64,000 nt of DNA from Stictocephala bisonia (Eukaryota; Arthropoda; Insecta; Hemiptera; Membracidae), in contig JAQJVL010000748.1 in NCBI GenBank assembly GCA_035578905.1, forward strand, positions 124,001 to 188,000, given 5' to 3'. Shown here in pieces: positions 12,180-50,640 of this stretch. The notes below the pieces were generated by a model, which saw only the letters and a program-made list of their open reading frames with translations, was not told the DNA's origin and ran no database searches. Within the stretch, counting starts at the first letter, position 1. Each line of letters begins with the position of its first letter. Position numbers and translations under genes: made by a program.

Positions 12180-13262
12180 AATTCTATAAGCAGGGAAATA
12201 CCTTAATACAAAGAATAGAAAGCCAGTTACACAGCGTGTTTGATGAAATAACAAAGTACAGTATCTAAATGAGGAAGGCCTTGTTATTAATCCAAAGAAG
12301 TCAATGATAATACAATTGCATTTAAGAAATAAGCTATGAAAGACCACCCATGATAAAATATCATGACTATAGGTGTATAAAACAAAAATAGTAAAAAGAG
12401 AAGCATGACTGCAAGTGTGGTAATAAAAAAGGTAGAAAGTTGTCAATACCTAGGCATATCAATAGATAGTGATCCTACATGGTAAGATGTACAGAATTAC
12501 TTATGTTTTGGATTTAAAAATTGAAAATTTTCATTAATAATGTATCATTAACATTATTGTTAACAAGGTATGGCAGCATATTGTACAAGGTGGTCTTGGA
12601 ATCTCATTTACAGAAAATACAAAGATTTCAAAAGATGTGCTTTGAAGTGTTACTTATGAGACAATTACTAACAGAACAGTTTAATGTACATATATGATGG
12701 CAAGAACAATGAGATCGAAGAATTGTTATAGATATAGAATAATTATAGAGCATATTGGTAATACTAGGTTTAAGGAGCTAAATACAAGATATGGTGAACG
12801 ATTTTTAAGAAATAGAGAAACATACCAAGTACAAAGGCCACATTCTGTGTTTGGAGGAAGAATGTTGGAATACATAGTGCCTACTCTTTATAACAAAATG
12901 CCATGCAATTTTGATGAAAAAACATATTGAAATTTCAATGGGATTTTTATGATTAGCTTATTTTAAAGTGATATAAAATATGGATTTTAATGGTCTGCCA
13001 AACTAAAAATTGTAATAGTTTTTCTTTAACTGCTGGTCAGTACAATCCGGTCTTATGATAATTATTAAGCAATTATTGTAAAAGAAGTGACATTTTTAGA
13101 TTTAGTTAAAATATTGCCCGTAATCTACCAAATGTATTTATACATTAATATTTGTTTGAATTGTATACTATGTATTGAAATAGCCCCTTTTGATATGTTT
13201 TTGAAATTTAGCAATGCCTGATATTGTAAGCATTTTTGAAAATAAATAAATAAAAAATAATA
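12180..13262 (+). pseudogene. 3' end of a Jockey-like LINE, degenerate
   Basis: Fragments in changing frames read KKVESCQYLGISIDSDPTW (post-RT thumb motif YLGxxID), then TRYGSILYKVVLESHLQKIQ, then near 12694-12930 KNCYRYRIIIEHIGNTRFKE and PHSVFGGRMLEYIVPTLYNK, resembling the usual LINE C-terminus with N(A/K)(L/M)P at its end. An AAATAAATAAATAAAAAATA tail closes it near 13255. The reading frame is broken many times. Confidence 0.65.
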
Positions 13263-13732
13263 AAAAAGAACATTAATATCACATGAATTTGTTATTCAGG
13301 ATATTGTTACTGATGTTTACAACATAGTTCTCTATTCATTATAACTCAGACTGACATTCATTTGAATTTTTAAAAGAAGATTCTGTCTAATCTCATTAAA
13401 AGGAAGGCACTAAAAGTTTGTTAGTGAAAATATGTGCTCTTGGTAGACTTATGACTCACTTGGACATTTTGTTTATTCCCTATCACATAGATATTAATGT
13501 AACAATCATATGGTTAATTAAATATACTTCCTTTCACCTGGATCATTGTTTGTAGACTTACTTATCACTGCAGAAAAAACAACAAACACCCCCCTCACTC
13601 TCTTCCAGAGCAGGTTGCCATAGCTACCTCAAACTTCTCTGCTCTACAGTTGAATAATATCAATTCAGAATTACTTTATTTTACAGTGAGTTTATTTATG
13701 TGAGTATTCATAATTAGGTAACGAAGTGTGAA

Positions 13733-39571
<25,839 letters not shown>

Positions 39572-40255
39572 TTTAGAAAAATCAAACAGACAAAATTGTA
39601 CATTTGCAAATAGTGTAAGTGCATAAATATTGCAAGAATCAAATCACAATCTAAAAGGCAGAATTACTTTGTCAGAATATATAATCAAATGCAATGAATA
39701 ATCTACAAAATGTATTCATTGTAAAATTTAGGTATATAATCAAAATTAATATTTAAACGACATTTAAGTTGAAAACTAAAATACTTAGGACTTACCATTT
39801 ATTACGAAAAAAATTCTTTTAAAACTAAATCAACACTTGTAGTTACTCAATACATAGCCAATACAAATAAATAAATAAAAAAACAGTTTTCAATTCTAAG
39901 TAACTTTTTGAACTTTGAAAGAAAACAAACATTTTTTTAAAATAACTTTTTAATATTTTAGAATAAGTATCATTTAAAGGACAACAAATAACATTAGAAA
40001 AAACGTCCTGTTATTTATTGTAATACATAATATAGAACTATAATTTATGCAACATAAAATCAAGTTTTTATGCAATAAAACTCAAAATGTATTCATTTGT
40101 AGCCCAATAGATATCTAATTGGTATTCAATCAACCTCCAGAAAATAGTCAACATAATAGTTGAAATAGATGTTACTATTGGTAATATTCTCAGATTCATA
40201 CATCATATCTTTTCAGCATGTACTAAGCTCATGCACGCAGGAACCAACTTGACCA

Positions 40256-40290
40256 CCAAGCCAAGTTCAGTATATCAGTGAACTTGGCTT
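40256..40290. repeat. perfect short hairpin
   Basis: CAAGCCAAGTTCA and TGAACTTGGCTTG form a 13-bp stem with a 9-nt loop, downstream of KATNAL2. It may be a relic of a MITE. Confidence 0.5.
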
Positions 40291-41740
40291 GAAGATATTT
40301 GCTCGGGGCCCACCAATGGTATATACTCATCTGATACTATGAAGAGTATTCAAACTGAGTATTTTTCATGATGGTTATAATTTTTTATATTTCATTGTCT
40401 AATTGGATTTAAGCCATTGCAGATCGATTTGTTTAGACACGCACTCCCCAGCGGATACAAATTAATTTATGCACCAGCACGGCGGCAGAACAGTAACAGC
40501 ATGCCTCAATAAAAATGCAAGTAATTGCTTAGATGTAACGGTGGCCTGCTGGAGTATCGGTGGTATAGCAGTGGCAACAAGAGGTGAGCCAGGTTATAGG
40601 GTGGTGGAGTCATAATCTAAATATCACACACCAGTTTGGGCAAAGAGATAACAACGTCTTAGTCATTGGATAGACTAGACTTGGCGACAAACGGCCTCCT
40701 CTCAGTCTGTTTTAATAACCTCAATTTCACTTGCTATATCGGTGCACCAACCAGAAACGCACTATATCTAAACTAAATACAGTATTATACTACTGAACAA
40801 AATATAAACTGCTTCTCCAACTTCAACATACTACTGCTATATATTGGATATCAATGAAAGTTTGTATAAACGAAATCAATTAAAAAAATACCCAGTTGAT
40901 GAATAGACGCTTACGCAACCTAGTAGAGTCTATTGTAACTATTTGGAGGTAAAAGTAAATGCAGATCGCTTATGCGAGCTGAGCTCTTCATTGTGCCGCT
41001 GGGCCCAGCCACTGCATGCAATCTGAGCTTGTCAGTGATCCGCAATGGGTTAACAAGCATGTAAACTTTCCTTGTTTTGTACATTATTATAAAAAGTTGA
41101 AATAGAGCGACAAGCACATTCAGGGTGTCCAGTAAACCTCCTTTAATAAATTCCCTGACCGATCCGTGATTTCATAGAAAATTTCCCTGACCCCAAATCA
41201 GCATAGTACTATTAAGTTAATATTACTATTTAACTTAATAGTAATATTATGTACTACCATGTACATACATTATGTTATTTACATCAATTACAATTACAGT
41301 AAAACCTCGATAATTCGGCCCTCGAAAATTCGGACCCTCCAGTAATCCGGCCCGATTCTAAAAGTTGTAATTTTAAGAGTTATCACCGATTAATAACTGA
41401 TAATAAAGAGTAATACTGTACAGTAATAATATTTTAGACAATTCACAATTGTATTGGAATTGTGGGGCCCAGGGATAAAACCTGCAGCTCACATACGCGC
41501 ACGTGCACACGCGATCAACAGAGCAATGGCAAGGTCAACGCTCCTAGACTGGAGGGGGAATATGGGTTATTTCTGTCTCACACACACCACATCAGTCGTT
41601 GCGCGTCGCTCAGACAGATGACATGTGCTTGTTCCGTATGTTTACTATTGTAGTGTAGTGATTCGACGATTGTACTGTTGGTAGAGCCATCGTGTTGAAC
41701 TGATTATACCGAGCTGTTGTTTGTTAGATTAAGCTTGAAA

Positions 41741-43353
41741 ATGAGTGGAAAAAACCAAAGAAACATGTTTTTGTGACAATGGAACAAAAGCTTATTGCTT
41801 TAAAAAGACTGGATGCAGGGCAGTCGGCAAAGAAAATAGCGCAAGATTTTAATGTGGGCAAGAGTACGGTTGGGGACTGGAAAAAAAATCGTAAAGAAAT
41901 TGAACAGTGGTGTACAACCCAAGCTTCAACGAGCGGAATTAAGAAAAGAAAAACTATGAAATAAGGAGGTTTTGAAGAATTAAGTGAAGCTTTGTTTTTG
42001 TGGTTTGTTCAAAATCGAGAAAAAGGTGTTCCTATTTCTGGTCCGTTGCTGAAAGAAAAAGCTCTTCAGTTTTATAAGGATTTAGGAAATGAAGACAAAG
42101 AGTTCTGTGCAAGTGAGGGATGGCTTGAAAGATGGAAGCTACGTCATGGAGTTCGGCAACTGCAGGTTAGTGGTGAAAGGCTGTCTGCCGATGGAGCAAG
42201 TGTCACTGATTTTAAATCAGATTTTCAAAATGTGATAGACAAGGAAGGGTTAAGTGGGGAACAGCTATACAACTGTGACGAGACTGCACTAAACTTTAAA
42301 ATGCTGCCAACGAAAACTTTAGCTAGTAGACAAGAAGATGCGGCTCCAGGCCATAAGAAGAAAAAAGAAAGAGTCACTATATTAGCTTGTAGTAATGCCA
42401 CAGGACAGCATAAATTAAAATTGTTAATGATAGGGAAAAGCAAAAATCCACGTGCTTTCAAAAAGATTAAAGAAAAGGCTTTGTTGCCAGTAAATTATAC
42501 GAAACAAAGCAGCGTGTGGATGAATTCAACAATCTTTAAAGACTGGTTTTTTGGAAAGTTTGTTCCTTCTGTTGAAAGACATCTTAAGGAAAACAATTTG
42601 CCAAGGAAAGCCTTACTCATTTTAGACAATGCTCCAACACATCCATCCGTTGAAGACTTGACCAGTGGTGACATAAAATGTATGTTTTTACCACCAAATG
42701 TAACCTCTATCTGCCAGCCAATGGACCAGGGTGTCGTAGAAGCTCTTAAAAAAAAGTATCGGCGCAAATTAATGTTGGTGCTGATTTCAAACATTGACGA
42801 AGGAAACAACATGAAGGACAGCCTCAAAAAGATAGACATTTTAGATGTGGTTAACTGGATAAGTCAGTCTTGGGAAGAAGTTGAACCTGTGACTTTAGTA
42901 AGATCCTGGAGAAAGCTTCTAGACCACAAAGCCGATAACTACGACCCACCTATTGAGGATGACAATCCAAGTGAAGACAGTGACAACAACGAACTTGTTC
43001 AACTTCTGCATGGTGTCTCTGGTTGTGAAGACATCAGCCCCGAGGAAGTAAATGAATGGGTAAACAGCGATGAAACCGAAGAGCTTACTGACAGTGACAT
43101 TATTGAAATAGTTACAAACAGTGAAGAGAACGAAGACCCAGACTACCACGGTGAAGGAGGGCATGAGAGTGAGTCAACTATCACTCATGGAGATGCTTTC
43201 AAGGCCATCGATTCGCTCATTCACTATGTAGAACATCAAGAAGAAGCTACGCCAGCTGACATCCTACTTTTCAGAAGATGGAGAGATGTAATTTCTAGGA
43301 AACGATGTGACAAAATTAAGCAAAAAAAGATAACTTCTTTTTTCAAAAAGTAA
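41741..43353 (+). pseudogene. Tigger/Jerky-like transposase, one frameshift and one stop
   Basis: An ATG at 41741 (MSGK) is out of frame by one base, in the A6 run at 41749-41754, with the long frame that reads TMEQKLIALKRLDAGQSAKK (CENPB-type helix-turn-helix, KSTVGDWKKNRKEI). A TAA at 41962-41964 is the only stop before 43353. CENPB-HTH 2 follows (FCASEGWLERWKLRHGV), then the DDE core: LYNCDETALNFKMLPTKT, ALLILDNAPTHP and FLPPNVTSICQPMDQGVVEA, giving the DD(D) triad. The tail is acidic with a basic end, KKITSFFKK. The family binds its own ends and moves to TA sites; intact relatives were domesticated as CENP-B and JRK. This copy looks recently inactivated. Confidence 0.92.
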
Positions 43354-43667
43354 TCTAGTGAGTAGGCTTTTATAAACAACTTTACTGTTCGTCTTTTACT
43401 GTTTAGTCTTACCTTTTTGTTTTTTACAGAAATATTGAAAACTTGAGTAGTGATTTGTAGTTTGTTGTATTGGATTTAATTTAATTTTCAAATAAAGAGC
43501 TACACAATGTATTAAACAAAATGCGTAATTATTACAAACCTCCAACTCTAAGAATTTACTGTAAATTTATGTACAGTAAACTTTTTACTCTGCAACGAAA
43601 TTATTATACATTCAGTATTTAGGTTTTTGTTAATTGAAGCAGTTAGTTTTGGGATGTGCCTGCAAAC

Positions 43668-44950
43668 CAGGCCCGGACTGGCCCGCCGGGACACCGGGAC
43701 GCGTCCCGGTGCGCCCTCCTCCTCGGGCGCCCTCGTGGTAGGGCGCCTAGTAACAAAAATATTCACGACATATATTTTCACTGCCTTAGCGGTGAGAATA
43801 TTAAAATCCATATTTTAACGTAATAAACACCACCTCCTACCTACCTAGTTATTCAGTAATTATTCAGAATAATTAGGTGGGCGTAAAACTTACATTACCT
43901 TAGTAAGGTAAAGTACATTCATAAGCAATTTCAGATGAGGGGAAGAGAGTCAGAAGAGGAATCAGATAATGAACTAGATCACGAAGACTTTGAAGGTGGC
44001 GACGAAGATAAATTTGACCTAGACTCGGTAAAGTGTACTGAAGCAAAGACCTGTAACACTTGTATAAAGTGTGCATTTAAAGTGCTTGTTGAATATAATA
44101 TGTATTGCTTGCAATACAAAGAACTTTATAAAGTTTATAAATATTTGCTTACAATTCCATTAACCCAAGTTAGCTGTGAAAAAATATTTTCCAATTTGAA
44201 ACTTATTAAAACTCGTCTGAGGTCCACAATGACAAATCAAAATCTTGAATCTTTAATAATCATGCAAAGTGAAAAGGATATTATGAGTAAAATTGATGGT
44301 GAAACGATAATAAACAAATTGTGTGACTCAAGCACAGAAATGAGGCGTTTACTAACATTCTAGGACCATTTACTTAATTACTTATTGTTAGTGTTTGGCT
44401 CTATCACTTACCTTAATAGTAGTAAACGATGTATTTTACGATTATTAAATACATTAGGAATTATTAAACCAAAGCGCCTTGTTTCATTTATCTGAACCTT
44501 CCGATGTCAGGGGATTTTGTAATACACTAATACAGTTAATACCCAAGTCAATAATATAAAATAAATATGATGTAGAATATGAAATAATATATAGTTACAA
44601 AAATAAAGTGAAGATTTATATATATGTATTTTTTTTATTAAAAAATTTGTTACAGATTGTTTTGAACAGTTATTTTGAACTTATTGTTCAAATAAAAAAA
44701 GATCTTGGATTACAAGTTACAAAAATGTACTCAGATAGCGTAAAATTGCCTATTTCAATGATGGTATTTTCAACAATTTTCCGGGGGAGGACCCCCGGAC
44801 CCCCCGCTTCCGTTGGGGGGTATTCCATACTCCCCAAACCCCCCGGAATATTTTTTCAGGTACATTTCCAGTACCTCAATTTCTCAATATATCTCGGCGC
44901 CCTTGGCGACGGTTGTCCACCGCCCTTTTCAATGAGCCAGTCCGGGCCTG
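43668..44950 (+). mobile_element. internally deleted hAT element nested in Tigger
   Basis: Terminal repeats CAGGCCCGGACTGGC at both ends (inverted) with target duplication CTGCAAAC (43660-43667, 44951-44958). Subterminal GC-rich sequence (GACACCGGGACGCGTCCCGG at 43689) can form hairpins. Length 1283 bp. It sits in the 3' part of the Tigger, downstream of the transposase frame. Confidence 0.93.
43935..44363 (+). pseudogene. hAT transposase remnant (C-terminal dimerisation domain)
   Basis: A 142-codon frame. An acidic N-terminal part (ESEEESDNELDHEDFEGGDE) is followed by LTIPLTQVSCEKIFSNLKLI and KTRLRSTMTNQNLESLIIM, the hAT dimerisation motif (P.(S/T).(A/C)E..FS). The DNA-binding and catalytic parts are missing. 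It could still be translated as a short protein with a dimerisation surface. Confidence 0.85.
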
Positions 44951-46759
44951 CTGCAAACCCAGTACTAAGAAAAGCTGTGCTTGTTGTTAACTTCTTAAAG
45001 AAGCTAAAGAGGTCTGAAATGTATTACATTTTAAATGGTCTCTCGATAATCTGGCTTTTTCATAAATCCGGCCTACCCTCCGCCCGTTTAGGCCGGATTA
45101 TCGAGGTTTTACTGTATTAATAACCGAAATATCAATGTTTCACAAATATATTATTATTGATAACCGTAATAATTAAATTCAAAACTATTACCTACAGTAA
45201 TTATTCTTTTTAAACTACTTTATAAAAGTAGAGGTAGATTTAAAAAAAATATTTATAATTAGCCTTGAGTAAAAAACAAACATACCTTTTATTCTATTGT
45301 TAAATTATGACAATTTTCAATACCTTGAAAAACGGTGCTAAATTATGATTTCCCCAAAACCAGCATAAATTTTAGGTCTATGACTTATTTAAAAAGTACT
45401 AATCAGAAAATTATTTCAGTAAGTTTTAAAGTTTTAGCGATATTAAGCTAGTTGTATGAGGTCGAACAAGAATAAGCAACGGAATTAAGTAGCTTTTTCA
45501 TAATTTAGAATATTAAATGGCATGTAAAATTAACATTTAATACTGAACAAAGTAAAGGTTTTTTTGTAGCGCACCCAAGTATATAGTGACTATTACAAAT
45601 CACAACAGACTTGTGTTCTTGTTAGGATTTTCCAGGTTTTGTTTCAAATTACCTGATTTTTCCGACTTTTCCAGGTTTTCCCTATTTTCCCTGTTGCTGG
45701 ACACCCTGACATGATTGTTAAATTTTCTCTACATTCTCAGCTGCAATAGCTGGATTACTTGTATTTCAGATTTTAAAATCACATCTCTTTTAATTTTGAT
45801 AATCAAGAATGGATCATGTTACGATGAGGCGTATCACCTGGCATATTCATGCTTCAATTTACACTGTGTGGTAGTAATAGATACGTTTTGCTTGAATATT
45901 TGTTTACATAGCTTAGTGCTATTTAATGTGGCCATTTTCTAAACTGACAAGCCATTGTTGGAAAGTCGATAGCCCATTAATAGACATATAATCTTACCGT
46001 CAGAGGACTAAATCATGCTGTTCTATTCCAGGTTTGTGTGTTGTTATAATAAACACTATACGGTTATTAAAGGCCATTTTAGTGAACCATCAATTAACAT
46101 TGAGTTTTTAAAATTAACTGTAAAAAATGATTTTTAATTGTAAAAATTATTTAAAAAATGAACAAAAAACAACACCTATGGTCCACTAGAACAGTTCCTC
46201 ACCTTAAAAATTACTCTTCAAGTGTTACAATAGATCATTATTACAAACCAATCCTTGAAATATAAAACTCTGTTTTTTGGGTTTTTCGTGAAGACAAACA
46301 TCCTCCTAAACACATTTTGTTGTGGGATAGCCATTTCAATGATCTCACAACAATCAGATGCCTATTGTTCAATTGCAAGCCAAACGAGCTTTACTACTGA
46401 AGTATGACTCATTAATATTACAGTTACTGAACAGGTAAAAAAGGTTTTCCATTTCAACGAAAACTTTTGTTTGATACTTTTAAGTTCTAGGGAAATTCAG
46501 AAATCCAATATTGAAATAGTTTACTGTTATGTACTCATCTTTTATAGAAATAGATTATTGTAATAACCACTTTCTACATTTTGATAAATACTATAGCTTT
46601 AATATTGTCAAAATGTTTACTATATATTCCATTGTATTTATAAATATTTTAAAGTACTGTTAACCAAATCAAATAATTATTGATCAGAAACAAACTTTCT
46701 TTAAATATAGTAAAAAATTTTCAATAAGACTTATTCTGTGCATTAATTGTATCATTATA

Positions 46760-46901
46760 TCTCTTAACTCGCAATGGGTCCCACCTGCAGCAGAGCAGGC
46801 GCTCGTTTTATCCCTCCCAGTATATTCCTGAACAAGTCCTTGAAGCCCGTTAGCCCCCACCCTCTTTGTTTGGGTGTGGCGAAATTTTAGTTACGGCCCT
46901 G
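46760..46901. mobile_element. hAT right-end fragment
   Basis: Ends TTTTAGTTACGGCCCTG, matching the right terminal repeat of the 10731-11740 hAT family. The left partner was not found. Confidence 0.45.
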
Positions 46902-47035
46902 CATTTGCCGTGGCAATATGCCTTCGTGCAACTCCTCCCGTCACATGATATTGTGAAGTGTAAAATCAATCTATTTAGTTATAAATCTTATTGATTTGTT
47001 TTTTATTACGTTGTGTATTATTTACTTGTAAAATA

Positions 47036-47800
47036 ATGGATTATGAAGAAGACCAAAGAAGAATAAGACACCTGTTGGAGTCCATTTCGGAACCTAACAC
47101 AAGTGAGTTAGGTGTATATGAATAAGATCATAGTGGCGTCAATGAAAATGAACTGGTAAATTATTTTGAGAATGACAATTATTCGGAAAAATGTTTTGAA
47201 GAGGGAGAAGAACAAAACAAAATATTGATGGTGAGGTGAATATTGAAGATATTCAAGAACAAGAACAACCTGCAAACAGGGAAGTGGAGGGTGATATACA
47301 GCTTGAAGACTATCAGCAGAACACACCAGGTCAGATTATCACTAATCCTATATATATATATATATTGGCAAGGATACTACAAATCCCACTATTTGGTCTG
47401 ACAGGCCTAAAAAACCTACAAGCATTAGAAGAAAAAGCACTGTAACTCAGCTTCCAGGGCCTATTAGAAATGCTAATACAGATGAAGAATGTTGGAAGCT
47501 ATTTTTTCCTGACCAACTAATTCAAAACATTGTCAACTATACTAACCAAAAAATAAGTGAAATTAGAGGCAAATTTGAATGGGAAAGGGATGTAGCTGAA
47601 ATCAAAGCTATGATAGGTCTTCTTTATCTTGTAGGCGTTCTCCACTCTGGCCATCAAAATGTGTTTGACTTATGGAGGGCCGATGGTCTTGTGGAGTTGA
47701 AATATTTAGGCTCTCAATGAGTTGCAGGAGATTTAAATTTTTACTAAGAAATATCAAGTTTTCTCTGCGATGAGATTGATGCTTGGGGTTTCTCACACAA
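47036..47800 (+). pseudogene. piggyBac transposase N-terminal fragment
   Basis: Starts MDYEEDQRRIRHLLESISEP and, after frameshifts, reads NTDEECWKLFFPDQLIQNIV, IKAMIGLLYLVGVLHSGHQN and SCRRFKFLLRNIKF. These are the N-terminal blocks of piggyBac transposases, before the first catalytic aspartate. The rest is missing and an ATATATATA repeat interrupts it near 47350. Confidence 0.8.
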
Positions 47801-48329
47801 AAGTTAACCCCAAATGACATCAGTGCCTGAGGTTCAAAGGAGGCTATTCTACGGCTTTTTCTGTTTAGAGAGGTTTAAGTATACTATTCAGAGTCATATT
47901 AGCGTGCCAAGTTAACGTAACGAAACTGTGGAAAATGCTCAATTCCTAGTATAACTCTCAACAAAATTATGAATATTGAATATACTAGTAGCCTCCGTTG
48001 CAAATTCTCTCATTCAATTTGAAATTTCTAGTTACCTATTTTTTATTTAATAATATTAACTTATATTAAAAAAAAATAAATTTCATTACTTGATGGGAGT
48101 AGAAAAATAAGAGGGAGAGGAAGTATACCCTTTAAATTTTGTTTACAGTTATAACTCATCTGCAGTACACCTCTTTCTATGTTTTACTGTTTTTCTTTTC
48201 TATTGACAATATATAACCAGTGCATGACATTTTATTTCAAATTTTAGGATGGAGTGAGCTCCTATGTTGGAAAAAGAAAATGGAACAAATAAATTTAGTC
48301 CAAAAGTAGACGTTTATGAATTTATTTAA

Positions 48330-49182
48330 CCCTTTCGCTTCCGACGTCCGATATATCGGACGTCATGGTTTTTTCGAAAACTTCCAACGTCCGATATATC
48401 GGACGTCCGCGGAAATTTTTTTTTCAGTTACTAAAATTCGTCCGATTATTATGAAACTATAGCAACGTATGCATAAACATACATGTTACACTAGAAATTA
48501 GGTTTTATCGTCTTTTGAATAATAACTTTAATTTTACGCATCTTTGAATTTGAACGTCTGTGACTTACAACTTAGCCTTTAGCATATGTGTCCGTTTGAT
48601 GTCAGCTGTGTTGCGTATTACTTTTAGTTGTTTTTAGAGTGTTTTATTTATTTCATAATTAGTATTTGCTTCTTTATAGTTTGTTTAGTGTTTATATCGA
48701 AGTGTAAATATGAGTAACGGTAGACGAAAACGAGAACGATCGCCCATTAGCGAGAACACTATCTTCCATGAATTGATTGCGAATCAGCGTAAAAAAATTC
48801 TACAACTCAGACATTTTTAAAGGTAAAACCATACAAATTTGTAAGCATGTTAGCAACAAGATTATCTTTAAAATGTATATCTTGAAAATGTTCTAAGATT
48901 TTTTTTGTGCACTGTAGGTTAGTTCAAACTACAAAAATAAAAAAAATTAAAAATTATTTATACATGTATATACATATAAATAAACATTTTTTAACTAATA
49001 AATATTACTTTATCAATTATATTTATAGAGAATTTAATGACAAAAAAAACAAAACAAAAATCATTCAATTCCATTCATAAATAAAAAATATATAGCATAT
49101 TTCTTAAAACAATGCATTTTCACCAAAAAGGACCTTGGAAGTCTTCGCAAATACCACATAACGGACGTCGGAAGCGAAAGGG
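48330..49182. mobile_element. TTAA-flanked piggyBac-like MITE, 853 bp
   Basis: CCCTTTCGCTTCCGACGTCCG and its reverse complement end the element, next to TTAA on each side (48326-48329, 49183-49186). The left end repeats the 20-bp palindrome-containing string GACGTCCGATATATCGGACG twice (48353 and 48389 areas). A 37-codon frame at 48712 begins MSNGRRKRERSPISENTIFH, possibly the start of a lost transposase. Confidence 0.85.
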
Positions 49183-49789
49183 TTAATAAATACCAAGTCT
49201 CCAAATCAATGTAACTATTTTAAATAAAAAAAACGTGAGAATAAAATTTAATGAGACTTCAGAGAGTATATATTCATTAGAAACAGATTGAATGAATATA
49301 AAACTTTTCAAAAGTTGAAATAAACATCACAATGTAATAATTTTTGAAAGGAACAATTTTAGGATGTACATTACAAACTAAAGATTTGTTTCAATTAAAA
49401 CCAACAGACACAAAACACGTTAAGTCATATATTTATGTTGATAACATACTAATAATCCTTCAGTGCTCGCTGATAGTAACCTGTAAACAAAAATCACAAT
49501 TTAGTACGATGGTTATTGTCATTGATTAGTAATAGTAATAATAATTTTTATTGATCTAAGAAAAAATCGTACACATAGCATTTACAAACAATACGAGAAA
49601 GCCACCACATGGGCTACTGCCTGTGGGTGATGGCTTAGTTCATGAATTGTTAATAAATGCTAAATACTTAATACTAAAACAATTTATAATAAAAAACATT
49701 GTGAAGATGTGTAAATTTACGTATAGTAATGGAAACCATCATAAACTAATAGTATAATACAGCTAAGGAGTTGAAGAAATGTCACTATC

Positions 49790-50640
49790 ACTGCACTCTC
49801 GTGTTCAAACACTCGAAAGATAATATTTATTTTGCCACTCACACTCACGTTCAAACCAATCAGACACTCAACACTATCATTGAACGCTCACATTCAAACC
49901 ATATCAGAAGAAAACACTAAATTGCACATTCACACTAACGTTCAAACCACTCGATCAATGACCTCTCATTGCACACTCACATTTAAACCCCTCAAAAGAT
50001 GACACTCTCATTGCACACTCACATTCAAACCCCTCAAAAGATGACACTCTCATTGCACACACGTTCAAACCACTCGAAAGATGACACTTACATAGCACAT
50101 TCACACTAACGTTCAAACCACTCGATCGATGACCTCTCATTGCACACTCACATTTAAACCCCTCAAAAGATGACACTCTCATTGCACACTCACATTCAAA
50201 CCCCTCAAAAGATGACACTCTCATTGCACACACGTTCAAACCACTCGAAAGATGACACTTACATAGCACATTCACACTAACGTTCAAACCACTCGATCGA
50301 TGACCTCTCATTGCACACTCACATTTAAACCTCTCAAAAGATGACACTCTCATTGCACACTCACATTCAAACCCTTCAAAAGATGACACTCTCATTGCAC
50401 ACACGTTCAAACCACTCGAAAGATGACACTTACATAGCACATTCACACTAACGTTCAAACCACTCGATCGATGACCTCTCATTGCACACTCACATTTAAA
50501 CCTCTCAAAAGATGACACTCTCATTGCACACTCACATTCAAACCCTTCAAAAGATGACACTCTCATTGCACACACGTTCAAACCACTCAAAAGATGACAC
50601 TCTCATTGCACACTCATACTCACGTTCAACCTCACAATAC
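49790..50640. repeat. 171-bp higher-order satellite of about 43-bp subunits
   Basis: The string CGTTCAAACCACTCGATC recurs at about 49939, 50110, 50281 and 50452, giving a 171-bp period. Each period contains four variants of a roughly 43-bp unit (ATTCAAACCCCTCAAAAGATGACACT...). Because 171 is 57 codons, one minus-strand frame stays open for 211 codons (50590-49955); this is a consequence of the period, not evidence for a gene. Confidence 0.93.

Larger units (their letters stand above)
41297..45114 (+). mobile_element. pogo/Tigger DNA transposon carrying a nested hAT
   Basis: Ends CAGTAAAACCTCGATAATTC and (reverse complement of the right end) CAGTAAAACCTCGATAATCC, flanked by TA (41295-41296, 45115-45116). 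This is the classic Tigger terminal repeat and target. Length is 3818 bp including a 1283-bp hAT insertion and its 8-bp duplication, so about 2.5 kb without it, the usual Tigger size. Confidence 0.95.
41121..45708. mobile_element. outer inverted-repeat element carrying a nested Tigger
   Basis: CAGGGTGTCCAG at 41121 and its reverse complement CTGGACACCCTG at 45697-45708 form perfect 12-bp ends. Subterminal AATTCCCTGAC (left) and TTTTCCCTGTTG / TTTTCCAGG (right) look related. Without the Tigger the element would be about 0.8 kb. The CAGGG ends suggest hAT, but no clean 8-bp duplication was found (AGCACATT against ACATGATT). No coding capacity of its own. Confidence 0.6.

Noticed and set aside
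49955..50590. 211-codon repetitive cysteine-containing frame
   Set aside because: It follows from a 171-bp satellite whose period is divisible by three; no start context, signal or domain.
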